Shown piece after piece: positions 1-10,582 of a stretch of 35,456 bases of DNA. The stretch spans positions 1 through 35,456 of the forward strand of contig MNCI01027247.1 of the NCBI GenBank assembly GCA_015680685.1, written 5' to 3'. This DNA comes from Gnetum montanum (lineage: Eukaryota; Streptophyta; Gnetopsida; Gnetales; Gnetaceae). Positions within the stretch are counted from its first letter, which is position 1. Each line of letters starts with the position of its first letter. A program made the position numbers and the translations under genes. The notes beneath the pieces are model-generated. The model was not told the origin of the DNA. It saw only the letters and a list, made by a program, of their open reading frames with translations, and made no database searches.

Positions 1-54
1 CATGGTAAGGTTTAGGCTATTGCACATTGATCAGTAATTTTTTATCAGAGCGTT
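1..54 (-). pseudogene. Integrase C-terminal remnant joined to protease region
   Basis: The first ~50 bases match the integrase-end segment of C (27690-27745) and B (16655-16710), including TTGCACATTGA. From about base 55 the sequence matches the protease-to-RT linker instead (C from about 30512). This marks the internal deletion junction. The fragment is too short to encode anything. Confidence 0.75.
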
Positions 55-59
55 TGTTC

Positions 60-720
60 GAAGTTTTTGAAAATTTCCAACTTCCCCCTATTGATGTTTT
101 CAGGTTAAGGGTTGGAAGTTGCCAACACTCTTGCTCTAGTGCATCTATGCCTTCTATGTGGGCACAAGTTGGGCCCACAGTTAGTTCCATGCATGTTGGT
201 GAGTTTCTTTCTTAATAAACTATCAACCACTGGGTGTTTTCTTATTGTGTGGTTGCTACATACAGGCACCTGTGTATGTTAATTTCTTGGGCATATCGGT
301 TGCATGCAGGCAATGTTGAACATTCTTGTACGCAATCACACCCTGTATCACTGTATGTGATGCATGGAACTTTCTTCCTCTTGATCTTCCCAAAAATGTC
401 TTTCTTAGATATTTCCAAGGAAAGATCATAGATTCCTAGGCATGCATTTATGATACTTAGCCATGCCCTTTCCATTATTATTGGGAAGTCCCCTTTGTCA
501 TTGTTTACTTGTATCACTAGGAAATTAGCCAGATATGACCACCCACATATAGTGGTAACGATGTCCTCCATTAGTCTCAAGGGAATAGTGATGGACTGGT
601 CAACCAGCTCTAAGTGAATATTGCTCTTCTTTAGTGGAGGTAGGTTCCAGGCTCTATACATCTATTGTGATATTAAGTTGACTCTAGAACCTGAGTCCAA
701 AAGAGCTTTACATGGTTCAT
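60..720 (-). pseudogene. Gypsy aspartic protease region, element A
   Basis: Minus-strand translation shows a retropepsin-like active site LLDSGS, with the D-S-G codons at 688-696, followed by NLPPLKKSNIHLEL and SITIPLRLMEDIVTT. A downstream open stretch runs from 661 to 242 and includes FPIIMERAWLS. The same order is seen in B and C. The enzyme would cleave the Gag-Pol polyprotein during particle maturation. A stop follows NLISQ shortly after the active site, so the frame is broken even though the catalytic triplet survives. The region continues into a linker that in B and C leads to reverse transcriptase but here ends at the deletion junction. Confidence 0.8.
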
Positions 721-1409
721 TCCCAACGACTTGGAGATAAATTAAAGGATTTCTAGGATAAGAGAATTTCCTAGGAAGGTGGCCCTCCTTGATCCAATCA
801 GTGATGACATGTGTTAACATAACCGTGTGCATTGAGCTCTATTTTTGGTTTGAAGGGAGCTCTGAAGCCTTATTTGATGGAGAAGCGTTCAGAGGCTCAA
901 CTGCTTGTGGTTGTGAGAGCTTGGTTGGACTGTTGGTTCTGAAGAAAGGTCTTCTCTTTGTGTGGTTGTTAGAACCAGTAGCAGATTGAAGGTTTACAGC
1001 TCTCGTAGCATTGCATTACTACAGTTGAGTGGGGAGTTCCCCTTGCATTGTTGGAGCAGGTGGTAATGGAGCTATTGGTGTGAGAGTTGCGGATGGATTT
1101 GGAGGATGGTATGTCTGTGGGTTGTCTCTCCCAAGAGAAGGAGTCCTATAATACTCCTGAGCTTGGTAGTGACGTTGTGGTGTCATGTGATCAACAGAGT
1201 CACGTGGAGAGATTGGCTACTACATGTAGTAGCCATCTGAATCCGGTTGCCAATAAGGGTATTGTTGACTTGGTGGTGGCATCCCCCATGACTATGGGTA
1301 TTGCCACTACTGATGTTGTTTAATAGGTTGTGGTAGAGTTCCACTTGGATAATACATTAATGGTTGGTGGAATTGCCTTAGGTTACCTTGGGGATAAGGT
1401 AACTATCAG

Positions 1410-3434
1410 GGTGCTTGTCGTTTGTTAAGTCATGGGTTAAGTGCATACACTCTAGACTCTTGCAGAAGTGAGATTACTAGGCAACATCCCTTAAGATGGT
1501 CATACTAGCATATCTCACATCCACTGTTATTATCTATATTAAAATCCACAACTTCTTCAGTGATGGCCATTTTACCCTTACCTTTGTTATGTGCATGGTC
1601 CAAATCCCTCTTTTTCTTTTTGTCATAGTCACTACTTCACTCCTTAGACTCCTCTACAATTTTGAGAATGGTTTCAAATCTACTATCTAAGGAGTCCCAC
1701 ATTTGGTCTACCTTTGCCAACACTTCTGTTATTAATTTTTGGAACGGCAAGGTTTTCCTATTCACCATCTCTTTGAGTGGTGACTCTTCCTCCTCCTCAT
1801 AGAATCTCACTCCCCTTTTTCGGAGGGAAGGATCGTGGTTGTACTCTTCTACACTTTCTATCTTACGTAGCTCCCCTTCTTCCTTAGCTACTTGCTCCAA
1901 CAATCTATGAACCTGATGGGACCTAAGCTTTGATAATCTCCCTTGGGCATATATTCCAAGGGTTCTCCTGGTTTCATGCCTAAGTCCATCTATGAGATGG
2001 TGTAGTTGATCTTGTTGTGAGTAACCATGGCCTGGGCAATGATGTAGTAGTGTATAATATCAACCCATGGCAACATCTAAGGGATCATGACTTCCTTGCT
2101 TCCATCCTTGGATCTTCTTTTGTAGGTTGGACACCCGGGAGTACGTTTGATACTTATCATTAAACAATTCTAGCATTGTACTCCACCTTTGAATGGATTC
2201 TGCTTCTAAGGACTAGTACAAGATTTTTGCTTCTTTTACTAGTATCCTTGGGAACAACTTTAGCTTCTACCATTCATTCTCAATGTTTTTCAAGGCACAT
2301 GCATTGTGAAATGCTTGTAAGTGGTTCTGAGGATCAGCGTTGTATCCTCCCTTAAATCGGGGAATATTATTCATGTCTACCCTCTTAATCCTGCTATCTT
2401 TTTGATGCCTTGTAGGAATTCTTACAGCCTCCGTGATGTCTAACATGCTTCAGGTTGCAAGTAAGGTTCTTTGTGGTCATTTCTTTCATAGCGTCTGTGA
2501 TGTCTACACAATTCCCTACTCTCCCTTCTTCAATGCCATGATTCTATAGAATGCCCTTGTCCTCGTTCCCAACTCTCTTGTTGAGGTTTCTCACCCTTTT
2601 TACCCTTATCATCATGATTAGGTTCCTTATGACTGTGTCCTAATATTGAAGGAGAGGGTGAATGTGATGATGAAGGTGAAGAAGAAGGAGAACCATTGTC
2701 ATGACGATGTTTCCTACCTTCTCTTTGGTGGTCTTGGCCCTAATCCTGATGACGATAAGATTGCCCATCCTTATCTTGTGTTTGTGTTNAATCCTGATGA
2801 CGATAAGATTGCCCATCCTTATCTTGTGTTTGTGTTTCCTTGTTGAACACTTGGTGTTCGTGGGGATTAGAACTAGGATTGTGAATCATGGAGTGAAGGT
2901 TTTGATACACCACCTCCTCACCATCGTTAAGGGGGGAACATCGTCTTATGGAGAACCTATTGAAATAGGTTCACCATCCTCAATTTTGGTAAAGATGGGT
3001 GGAGCGTTATGGGGTCCTTTGTCCTTCAATGATGTATAGTATCTCTCTTGTTGCAAGTCCCTTTGATGTTCCATTTATGTGGGATGGTAATCCCTTGTGT
3101 CATAATCACATGCAACGTATTTTGTGTATAACTGTAACATGCTTATTCATGTAAGAGCACGAAGGAGTATGTTGGGGACTACTCGGTCTGGGGGCAACAC
3201 TATGTTACCAACCAAGTCTCTCCAACGTAGTTGTTCATCTTGATGGAGAATAAAAGTAAAGTCAGGTACATATTCATCATGATGAATATATACCACACCG
3301 AATTGTTGAGGCACTGGCAGATCTTGGTTATGTGTGGTGTGTTGCTGACTATCTCTTATGTGAGTCCTAGGTGGTGAAGTGCTTTTGTGAGAAGAAGAAG
3401 AAATTTTTTTCTTGTTCGATGTGCTATTTACCAT
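1410..3434 (-). pseudogene. gag: Gypsy gag, element A, broken
   Basis: Gag would form the cytoplasmic virus-like particle and bind the RNA. The N-terminus (3434-3147) is open and contains SSSSHKSTSPPR and FTFILHQDEQLRW, both conserved in B. A Ser/Arg/His-rich stretch follows (about 3080-2450). The Gag core (about 2385-1900) includes NNIPRFKGGYNADPQNHLQ and RLSKLRSHQVHRLLEQVAKE. An acidic helix-like tail runs to 1637. The zinc knuckle at 1481-1519 reads CEIC-stop-YDHLKGC: the cysteines and histidine survive but a Gln codon has become TAG. Several other stops interrupt the core. A 47-bp duplication around the N at 2789 is probably an assembly artefact inside this gene. The start at 3434 is the first Met upstream of the conserved SSSSHK block. 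Confidence 0.8.
2742..2836. repeat. 47-bp direct duplication flanking a single N
   Basis: Bases 2742-2788 and 2790-2836 are identical and are separated only by an N at 2789. Copy B has one unit at the matching place. This looks like two contig ends whose overlap was not merged, not a biological repeat. Confidence 0.9.
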
Positions 3435-3531
3435 TATCTTATTTTTCTTTTGATCAATCCTAAGGGTTCATTCTAGCATCCCAACGATATGAATGATGTC
3501 CTATGTTCTACGTAGTGCACAAACAACTAAG

Positions 3532-3549
3532 TCCCCAACAACGATGCCA
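3532..3549 (-). other. Primer binding site, tRNA-Asp type, element A
   Basis: On the minus strand this reads TGGCATCGTTGTTGGGGA, next to the LTR end. It matches the complement of the plant tRNA-Asp 3' end (TGGCGCCGTTGCCGGGGA) at 14 of 18 positions, and all four differences are transitions. A tRNA-Asp primer is known for Athila-type elements. Confidence 0.8.
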
Positions 3550-3550
3550 A

Positions 3551-4221
3551 TGATGAGTGGTGAGGTACCCCTACACTCAACCAAACGAATATGAGTGTCT
3601 CACATGCGATCCAATCGAACTCCAAGGACTAAGTGCTTACAAACCATAATGGAATACTTAAGGTTAATGAATAGCTGTCTTCCCAAACTTACTTGTATTG
3701 TCACGGTTGTATGGCTAAGTAAGCTTGAGGCGTACACCTTGAACCAATGCAACGCTGCTGGGATTACCAAATGCTACTTATTACTGGGTTACCAAGCATT
3801 ACACACGTGCTCGAAGTGGTCGTACTGAATGTACTTAACTAGGAGAGTCAAGGGTTAAGAGAGATTAATTATCTAGGAAATCATTTAAACATTTAACAAT
3901 AATTAAATCCTATTTAGCTTAGTCCATATGCTACAAGGTTTATTAGAAAGTTCGTCTTTATTGCGATACAAAAATGTGTGCTTAGGTACAATTTTCTCGA
4001 ATAAAGATCCGTTTACTTTAAGACTCCTAGTGTGGGCACATGGAAATTATTCTAACTCTAGAATGGTAAAATTGCTATAGTTTGGCTAAGGGTCTAAATC
4101 TAGATACCTAAAATAGGGAAAGTTGCCTCTTATTTATAGATGTTCTGGTAGGTTGCGATATCGCATATGCAATATCGCAGGGGCAGACGCAATATCGTGG
4201 ATGCGATATCGTGGCTCATCA
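3551..4221 (-). repeat. 5' LTR of element A
   Basis: The boundaries are TGATGAG (plus-strand left end) and CTCATCA (right end), a 7-bp terminal inverted repeat. It is 671 bp, shorter than the ~820-860 bp LTRs of B and C, because about 140 bp is missing near 3731 (the segment matching C 34191-34330). A minus-strand TATA box (TATAAATA) lies at 4131-4138. Upstream of it in U3 (4148-4215) are decayed GATATC palindromes. This LTR would drive transcription toward lower coordinates. Confidence 0.9.
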
Positions 4222-5580
4222 AATGTTATTTATATCCATTTATGCTCTGTTAATTATGTATTACAAATGATGAGGAATAGCTTCAACCCATAAATGATGA
4301 GATAAATAGTTACCTTTGAATTAACGATTTCCCTTGATATTTTTCAAATAGAAATGATTTTTTCCCAATAATTTCCTAAAGTTTTTAAAATACTATTTGT
4401 ATTACCAATTTGTGAACTTGCTTAGGTTCTATGCTCTAGAACTCCCTTATGAAGCCATCCTTTTTATTGTGTTTCTATGAGAATTCAGAAAGATTATAAG
4501 CATAGGCTATAAACTAAGAAATAGCTTCAACTTTTCAAGGGTATCGTATTGTTTTTATCTATTCACTTTGAATTTATCAAGTAGTAAAAGCTTTTCATAT
4601 TCTTCTAAGACCCCATGTAACACACCCATAAAACACACCTATAAGAAATAGTTAATTGGACAATGGCATGATAGAGTTGCTTTTAGATATCCAGAAAATG
4701 GATTCTTCTTATGTTTGTGGAGAGGTTATGTCCACATGTTTATCTTCTATGGTTAAATTGTATACATGCAATAAATTATGATTTGAATTTTCATGACACT
4801 AACTTTCATTCTCAAGTGGCCGCAAAAGACTATAAAGCATTTTTTACTACTCTTCCATTGAATTTTAAATCATTAAACTATAACTATTGATTGTAAATTG
4901 AATTAGTATGTTATAGATCTTCTCTTCAAGTTTATTAATAAAAGCTCAAATATAGTAGGCAAAAAGGACATTTGTGATTTACTATTAATATTTTATTTAC
5001 CTTTAATAAGATTTTTTAGATCTTGGAGGTTTCTTCTCCTAGAAAGTTTTTCCTAAACTTATAATTTTCTACACCTAAGGGTGTAAGGCTCAAGAAAATA
5101 ATTTTTAGTTAGGAAATTGTGGGTTTGATTCTTACCTCCTCTTCTAGTGTATGATAGTACAAACCCTGTGTACTACCAGCCCCAAGTTATCTTTCCAAAA
5201 AAGGTCCTTTTTATTTGAATATCTAAATCTTTGCATTTTTGAGATTAGAGTTTTCAATGTTTTTATAAATTTTTCATTATTTATCCCATTACAACTCCAA
5301 TCTTTAATTTGGTTTTCCTTGATGCTATCCCAACTTCTATTTCCATTTTTGTGACTACTATGCTATTAATTTCTTGAAGAAATACTTGGAAACTCAATTC
5401 AGATGCCATTTTTTTATGCACAACGCAAATTATTATCAAATTTTATTAACAATTCTAAAGACAAAACAAGGAACACTTGAATAACAAATTAACCCTTCGA
5501 AAATTTTGAACACCAGTTACAAAAATGCAAAATTTGGCAAAATGACATAGTAGAGAAAAATATTTTGTTTGGTCTTGTCG
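4222..5580. other. AT-rich spacer, no gene recognised
   Basis: Between LTR A and the copia element I see no conserved reading frame, LTR or RNA gene. The longest open frames (5151-5354 plus; 5455-5676 minus, which runs into the copia LTR) resemble nothing and have the composition of chance frames in AT-rich DNA. The stretch near 5085-5145 contains GGTTTGATTC, a weak match to a pol III B box, with no convincing A box. Confidence 0.6.
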
Positions 5581-6062
5581 TGTGAGTAAAGTGAAGGTAA
5601 TTGTCATTAACACAAGCTTAGATATTGTCATCTCTTTGAGTACAACCACTATCTTTTTTGTAATTATATGGTACAATAGTTATGTTGTAATAAACTGCAG
5701 TCTTTAGTATTTAATTGTAGATATTTGAAATATAGTCAATGTAAAACTATTATTCATCTCCATCATTATACTACTATTAATACCCAGTTTACATCCGATT
5801 AATACTACATGTGGATCTCCATCCAATGCTATAAATATAATTACAAGGAAGCTTTCAAGCCATTGTGTTTGACTTCCATACCTATGCTTTCTTCTTTTTC
5901 ATTCTATGTTGTTCCTTGTGTTTGAGAAATTCTCTTTGAGTTGACATAAAGATCCAGGAGCCTATTTCTTGCTAGGGTTTTTCCATTTTTCCCCAAGATA
6001 TATTATTGTATTTTTCTATTGATTTATTTTTTACTATTATCGTGAACAATCTAAAAATCACA
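5581..6062 (+). repeat. 5' LTR of copia element
   Basis: 482 bp with ends TGTGA and TCACA. It aligns along its whole length with the 3' LTR at 10595-11077. A TATA box (TATAAATA) is at 5830-5837, so U3 is about 5581-5860 and R-U5 follows. Differences from the 3' LTR are scattered substitutions, indicating an old insertion. Confidence 0.95.
5830..5837 (+). promoter_or_regulatory. TATA box in copia 5' LTR
   Basis: TATAAATA about 250 bp into the LTR, at the position expected for the U3/R promoter. The 3' LTR copy has decayed to TATAAGTA (10844-10851). Confidence 0.7.
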
Positions 6063-6064
6063 AT

Positions 6065-6077
6065 TGGTATTGGAGCC
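6065..6077 (+). other. Primer binding site, tRNA-iMet type, copia
   Basis: TGGTATTGGAGCC lies two bases after the 5' LTR. It matches the usual plant copia primer site TGGTATCAGAGCC with two differences, consistent with initiator tRNA-Met priming. Confidence 0.85.
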
Positions 6078-6133
6078 AGATTATTTTGTGATGATTTTTT
6101 TTCTTCTTTTGTGGTGATTTTTGATTTTAGGAT

Positions 6134-6600
6134 ATGGAAAACTTAGCAAAAACCAAAATTGAATGATTCTCTAGCAATGATTAAGAAGTTTAGAGAATGA
6201 ACATGCAGGAATTTTTTGTTAGTGAAGATCTCTAGCAAGTAATTATTGATTCAAAGCCTGCTACTATCATAAATTTAGACTAGGAGGCCTTTGATAGAAA
6301 GGCACAAAGCAAAATTAATTTGTGTCTCTCTAATTTGGTGTTGCTCACTGTTTCTAGAGTTCTAACTACCAAAGACCTATGGGAAAAATTAAAAGATTTG
6401 TACAAAAAAAAAAAACTAATTGTTAACAGATTGTTTCATGCGAGTTTAAACTTCCTAGATCCCAAAAAAAATTCCACAAAACCAAGATGTTGGAATTGTA
6501 GAAAGATTGGTCATCTTAAAAAAGATTGTAAAGAAATAAAGAAAGGAAAAGAATTTGCAAATAATAATAATAATAAAAAATTTGTCCTCATTGAGAGGGA
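6134..6600 (+). pseudogene. gag: Copia gag, deleted and broken
   Basis: The start ATG at 6134 gives MENLAKTKIE and then a stop. Read through the stops, the frame shows a UBN2-type Gag sequence including AQSKINLCLSNLVLLTV and TTKDLWEKLKDLY. Soon after comes a CCHC zinc knuckle, CWNCRKIGHLKKDC (6488-6529, C-X2-C-X4-H-X4-C), which is intact. Only about 20 residues separate the Gag core from the knuckle, where related elements usually have roughly a hundred, so an internal deletion is likely near 6430-6480. The product would package element RNA in cytoplasmic particles. At least four in-frame stops make it a pseudogene. Confidence 0.85.
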
Positions 6601-6621
6601 CATTTGTATGTGGTGTCATTA

Positions 6622-6925
6622 GTTGATGAGACTGAGAAAGTTTCTTGGTATATAGATTCTGATGCTTCCTATCACTATACCCCTCACCTTTAATGATTTT
6701 GTAAACACTTTGTTTATAATCTTAGTGTGGTCAAACTAGGTGATGATCTTCTTTGTGATGTTGTTGGGTACTGTAAAGTTAAAGATGGAATCATTAAAAC
6801 TATATCTCATGTTCATCATGCACCTAAACTCACAATAAGTCTCCTATCTATGAGTGAGTTAGATTTTATAGGTCTAACTATCATATTTAGTGAAGGAAAA
6901 TGTTAAATCTTGTAAGGGTCTTTAC
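6622..6925 (+). pseudogene. Copia aspartic protease, broken
   Basis: The translation around 6643-6690 reads SWYIDSDASYHYT, matching the copia protease active site W-x-x-DSGAS. The Gly of D-S-G is replaced by Asp (codon 6661-6663), which should abolish activity. Further on, VVKLGDDLLCDVVGYCKVK and HHAPKLTISLLSMSELDFIG match the C-terminal half of the family. Two adjacent stops follow HYTPHL. The frame differs from both gag and integrase, so indels lie on each side. Confidence 0.85.
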
Positions 6926-6959
6926 CTCACCACTGGTATAAAGGTGGGAAGACTATACT

Positions 6960-8060
6960 AATTGGAAGTAAGAACATTGCAACACAACTTCAACAGGGTA
7001 GTTGTTACTAACTTGCATTCAAGCATTGATCTTTGGCCTAGAAGATTGACAAATTTAAGTGAAAAAGGTTTAAAGGAAACACATAAAAAAGGTAAATTTA
7101 ACCTTACAGAAGAATCTTTAAGTTTTTGTCATCATGGCCTACTTAGTAAACAAACATGTTCAACATTACCAAGAAGTAATGCTAAAGGAAATTGAGTGTT
7201 AGAGTTAATACACAATGATGTATGTGAACCAATTAAAGACTTGTGAACATTTTCACTTGGAGGTGCTATATATTATGTATCATTCATTAATTATTTTTCA
7301 AGGAAAGCTTATATCTATTTAATGAAATACAAGTCTGTAGTATTTGAAAAATTTAAAGATTTTAAAGCTCTTGTTAAAAATTATTTAGGAAAGAAAATCA
7401 AGGTTCTCAAAATAGATAATGGTGGTGAATTTTTCTCTCATGCAGTTGACAATTTTTGTAAAGAACATGGCATATATAGGCAAAAGACCATTCCAGGAAC
7501 TCCTGAATAGAATGGAGTAGTTGAACATTTTAATAGATCATTGTTGGAAAGAATCACATGCATGCTAAGTGAAGCTAGTCTTGGTAAATATTTTTGGGTT
7601 GAAGCTACAATGACTGCTTGCTATCTTATCAACAGGTTTCCATCCTTTGCAATTGAAGGAAAGATTCCAGAAGAAATATGGAGTGGAAAGTCTATTAATT
7701 TTAGTTATCTTCAAGTTTTTAGGTGTGAAGCTTATGTTCACATTTCAAAAACTGATAGATCAAAATTAGACTATAAGTTTGTAAGATGTATTTTCCTTGG
7801 TTATGGTCATGGTGTTAAAGCTCATAAGTTGGACAACCTAGAAACCAAGAGGGTTATCTATAGTTGTAATGTTTTATTTAGAGAGTCTTGCAAAAATATT
7901 ACCCATAATCTCTCTAATGATGTAACACCTGATCATGTATCTTTTCAAGTTAATAAAGAAGATTCAGAGGGTCATCCTCCCTTGACAAGAGATATTGCTC
8001 CTGACCAACATGATGGTGTGAATAATATATAAGAAATAAATATAAGGGAAGATGTAAGTG
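6960..8060 (+). pseudogene. Copia integrase, broken
   Basis: Integrase joins the element cDNA to the host chromosome. The pre-integrase zinc region is degenerate: IDLWPRRLTNLSEKGLKE is recognisable, but the C-x-x-C pair is reduced to FCHHGLLSK. The catalytic core is well conserved, with D at 7217 (HNDVCEP), D at 7415 (KIDNGGEF) and E at 7523 (NGVVEHFNR), an exact D-X35-E spacing. Two stops interrupt it: one after PIKDL and one in PE-stop-NG at 7508 (Gln CAG to TAG). A long open stretch (7541-8032) covers the C-terminal domain, with WVEATMTACYLINR and CIFLGYGHGVKAHK. The catalytic residues remain but the frame does not. Confidence 0.92.
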
Positions 8061-8064
8061 AAGA

Positions 8065-9061
8065 TGAGGAAATAGAGCATCAACATGAGGCTCCATCAAC
8101 TTCACAACCCTTAAGATGGTTTGGTCACATAAGAAAATTACCCACTCGATTTGAAGATCAAGTTCTAATTGTTGAGGCTGAACCACTTTCTTATGATAAA
8201 ACATATACATCTCTTTGTCATAACGAATGGAAGTGAGAAATGGGTGATGAAATGTCAGCTATTCATAATAATAAGACATGGGAATTGGTTGAACTTCCAT
8301 TTGATAGAAAACCAATTGGATGTAATTGGGTGTTTAGAATTAAATCTGGTGACCATTTTAAAGCATGTCTTACTGCTAAGGGTTATTCCCAAAAGAATGG
8401 AATTTATTATGATGAAAGCATCTCCTCTGTGGTAAACTTGACATCCATTAGATCATTGTTATCAATAGTAGTAGCTTATGATCTAGAACTTGAAAAAATG
8501 GATGTAAAAATTGCTTTCCTTAATGGGGATCTTGAGGAGGAAATATATATGCTTCAACCTAAAGGGTATGAAGTGAAATGAAAAGAGCATATGGTGTGTC
8601 AATTGTGAAGATCATTATATGGGTTCAAACAAGAACCAAGGATGTGGAATAAAAAATTTAATGAACACATGTTAAATCTTGGCTTCATTAGACTCTTGCT
8701 TATATGTCAAAAATGTAAATAGAAAACTCTTAATTTACTGCTATATGTTAATGACATGTTAATAGTAGGAAGTGACATGGATGAAATTAAGAAGTTGAAA
8801 CAACTTATTTCTTCTTAGTTTGAGATGAAAGATCTTTGTGATGTTAAAAGAATTTTGGGAATGGAAATTAAAAGAAACAGAGGTAATAATAAACGTTTGG
8901 TTGGACAATTTGCATATGTGTAAAATATCTTAAAAAGATATAATATGTAAGATTATAAGCTTGTTGCAACACCCTATGCAATTGGGATGAAACTCTTAGT
9001 TGAACAATGTCCCAAGATAGATGATGAAAAAGAGCTCATGATAAAAATTCCATATGCTAGT
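8065..9061 (+). pseudogene. Copia reverse transcriptase, N-terminal part, broken
   Basis: The longest open stretch (8240-8581) contains NKTWELVELPFDRKPIGCNW, KACLTAKGYSQKNGIYYDE and MDVKIAFLNGDLEEEIYM, diagnostic of the Tork/Tnt1 lineage. The palm motif normally YVDD reads YVND (8744-8755); the first catalytic Asp has become Asn (8750-8752), so this copy could not polymerise. Stops occur after EVK, QL and elsewhere. The sequence is cut off at IPYAS by solo LTR F and resumes after it. Confidence 0.92.
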
Positions 9062-9886
9062 TGATGAGTCATGTTCTGACATGCTCCAATATTGGATACC
9101 CAATATCAAAGCCCAGGATGCATTATCGGATATTCGATATCATGGGGTATACACCAACCTATAAATATAGCACTTGGGCTCACAATTTTCAAATAGTTTT
9201 TCATAGTTTTGCATAGAGTAATGAAGCTCTTGTAGTTTTTTTTCTCTAGAGTTAAAATATTTTCTTAGTGCCCGTAGCAAGAGTTTGAGTGTGTATGGAT
9301 ATTTGTTCGAACACTGATGTACCTAAGTGTAGTAGTGTGATAGGAATAAAAATGAACCCTTTTGATGATCCTTGTAGAACTGAGAATAGATTAATATTTC
9401 CTTTAATGCACTTTACTTTAATGCATTTAAATTAAGTAATTAATTTCTAGTTGCTAATGAACATAAGCATGACCACTTCAAGCATACATATAGTGCTTGG
9501 TAACCTAGCAATGCTTAATGTTTGGTAGCACAGTAGCATTATATGTGTTTAGGATGTGTCCAGGAAAGTGGGATGGGTACTTGTGTTAGGCTAGCTAAGT
9601 AGTAAATGAATTAGATCTTAGATTACTCTACCTTTCATTCTTGTTGTAGGTGATCAAACTTATAAAACATAAAATGAGAAAAATAATGTAGCTCAATTAC
9701 ACTTAAACCATACCCTTGAGCTTCACAAGTGTAGTTGGGAAGATAACAAATGTTCTCAACACCCATTTCACTTCTTAAAGGAACTAGTGCACTAGAGAAC
9801 TATAGGTACATGGAATTCAACCAGATCACATGTGAACACCGTAGTGATTCATATGGTTGGATGTAGGGGTACCTCATCGCTCATCA
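9062..9886 (+). mobile_element. Solo LTR F of the gypsy A/B/C family, inside copia RT
   Basis: 825 bp with ends TGATGAG and CTCATCA and a perfect 5-bp target duplication CTAGT (9057-9061 and 9887-9891). It lies in the opposite orientation to all other LTRs of this family in the window: U3 is on the left with decayed GATATC-like palindromes (9100-9145), the TATA box TATAAATA is at 9170-9177, and the right end reads GGGGTACCTCATC, the reverse complement of the start of LTRs A-D. No internal sequence is present, so it probably arose by recombination between the two LTRs of a full element. Removing it plus one CTAGT restores the copia sequence PYASVVNSLMY in frame. Confidence 0.95.
9170..9177 (+). 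promoter_or_regulatory. TATA box in solo LTR F
   Basis: TATAAATA about 108 bp from the left end of the solo LTR, at the position corresponding to the TATA boxes of LTRs A-D on the other strand. It points rightward. Confidence 0.65.
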
Positions 9887-10548
9887 CTAGTGTTGTCAAT
9901 AGTTTGATGTATGTAATGGTTAATACTAGACCTAATATTGCATACATTGTTGGAAAACTCAGTGGGTATATGTCTAATCTAGGGAAACAACACTGGATTG
10001 TTGTAAAATGAGTTTTTTGATATCTTCGTGGTATTATGAACTTTTATATTTGTTATTAAAGTGATTCCCCCATTCTACATGGTTATGTGGATGCTGATTG
10101 GAGTGAGGATTTAGACAATAGAAAATCAATTAGTGGATATGTGTTAAATATCTTTGGTGATGCTATCTCTTGGAAAAGCTAATTGCAGTCTTGTGTAGCT
10201 TAGTCTACTATTGAAGTAGAATATGTCACTCTAAACCTAGCTAGTTGGAAAGCAACGTGGCTTCAAAGATTAGTGGATGAACTCAGACTTCATAAAAATA
10301 TTATGAAAATTGGTTGTGATAACCAAAGTGCAATTTATATATCCAAGAATCCCCCTTTCCAAAGTAGGATGACACATATAGAAATACAATATCACTATAT
10401 TCAAGAGTAGATAAATGAACAAAGAATTATTCTTAAAAAAATTAAGAAAAAAGAGAATCCTGCTTATATGATGATAAAATCTTTATCTACTGAAAAATTT
10501 TTATGGTGTCGAAAAGCTGTTAGTGTCATGGAAGGTGATATCATCTAA
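9887..10548 (+). pseudogene. Copia RT C-terminus and RNase H, broken
   Basis: Continuation of the copia pol frame after solo LTR F. It includes SVVNSLMYVMVNTRPNIAY and a stop after HWIVVK. The RNase H block has YVDADWSEDLDNRKSISGY, a TTEAEY-equivalent STIEVEYVTL and CDNQSAIYISKNP. RNase H would degrade the RNA strand during cDNA synthesis. Stops lie within the block (for example SWKS-stop-LQSCVA). The frame ends in EGDII and TAA at 10546-10548, shortly before the polypurine tract. The acidic catalytic residues are largely present but the frame is broken. Confidence 0.9.
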
Positions 10549-10582
10549 GGTTTGGAACAGGCTTCATGAAAACTTTGCCTTC

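Larger units (their letters stand above)
1..4221 (-). mobile_element. Gypsy element A, Athila/Tat-like, partial, pol-deleted
   Basis: Right-hand part of a minus-strand Ty3/gypsy retrotransposon; its 3' LTR lies beyond the left edge. In transcript order it has the 5' LTR (4221-3551), a tRNA-Asp-like primer site, a broken gag and a protease region. It then jumps at about position 50 directly into sequence matching the end of integrase in elements B and C. Reverse transcriptase, RNase H and the integrase core are absent, so this copy is a deletion derivative that could only have moved with enzymes supplied in trans. The clade call rests on the primer site and on protease, Gag and pol similarity to copies B and C. 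The target duplication cannot be checked because one end is missing. Confidence 0.9.

Noticed and set aside
5085-5145. B-box-like GGTTTGATTC, possible SINE
   Set aside because: No acceptable A box, no target duplication and no poly-A or repeat tail were found.
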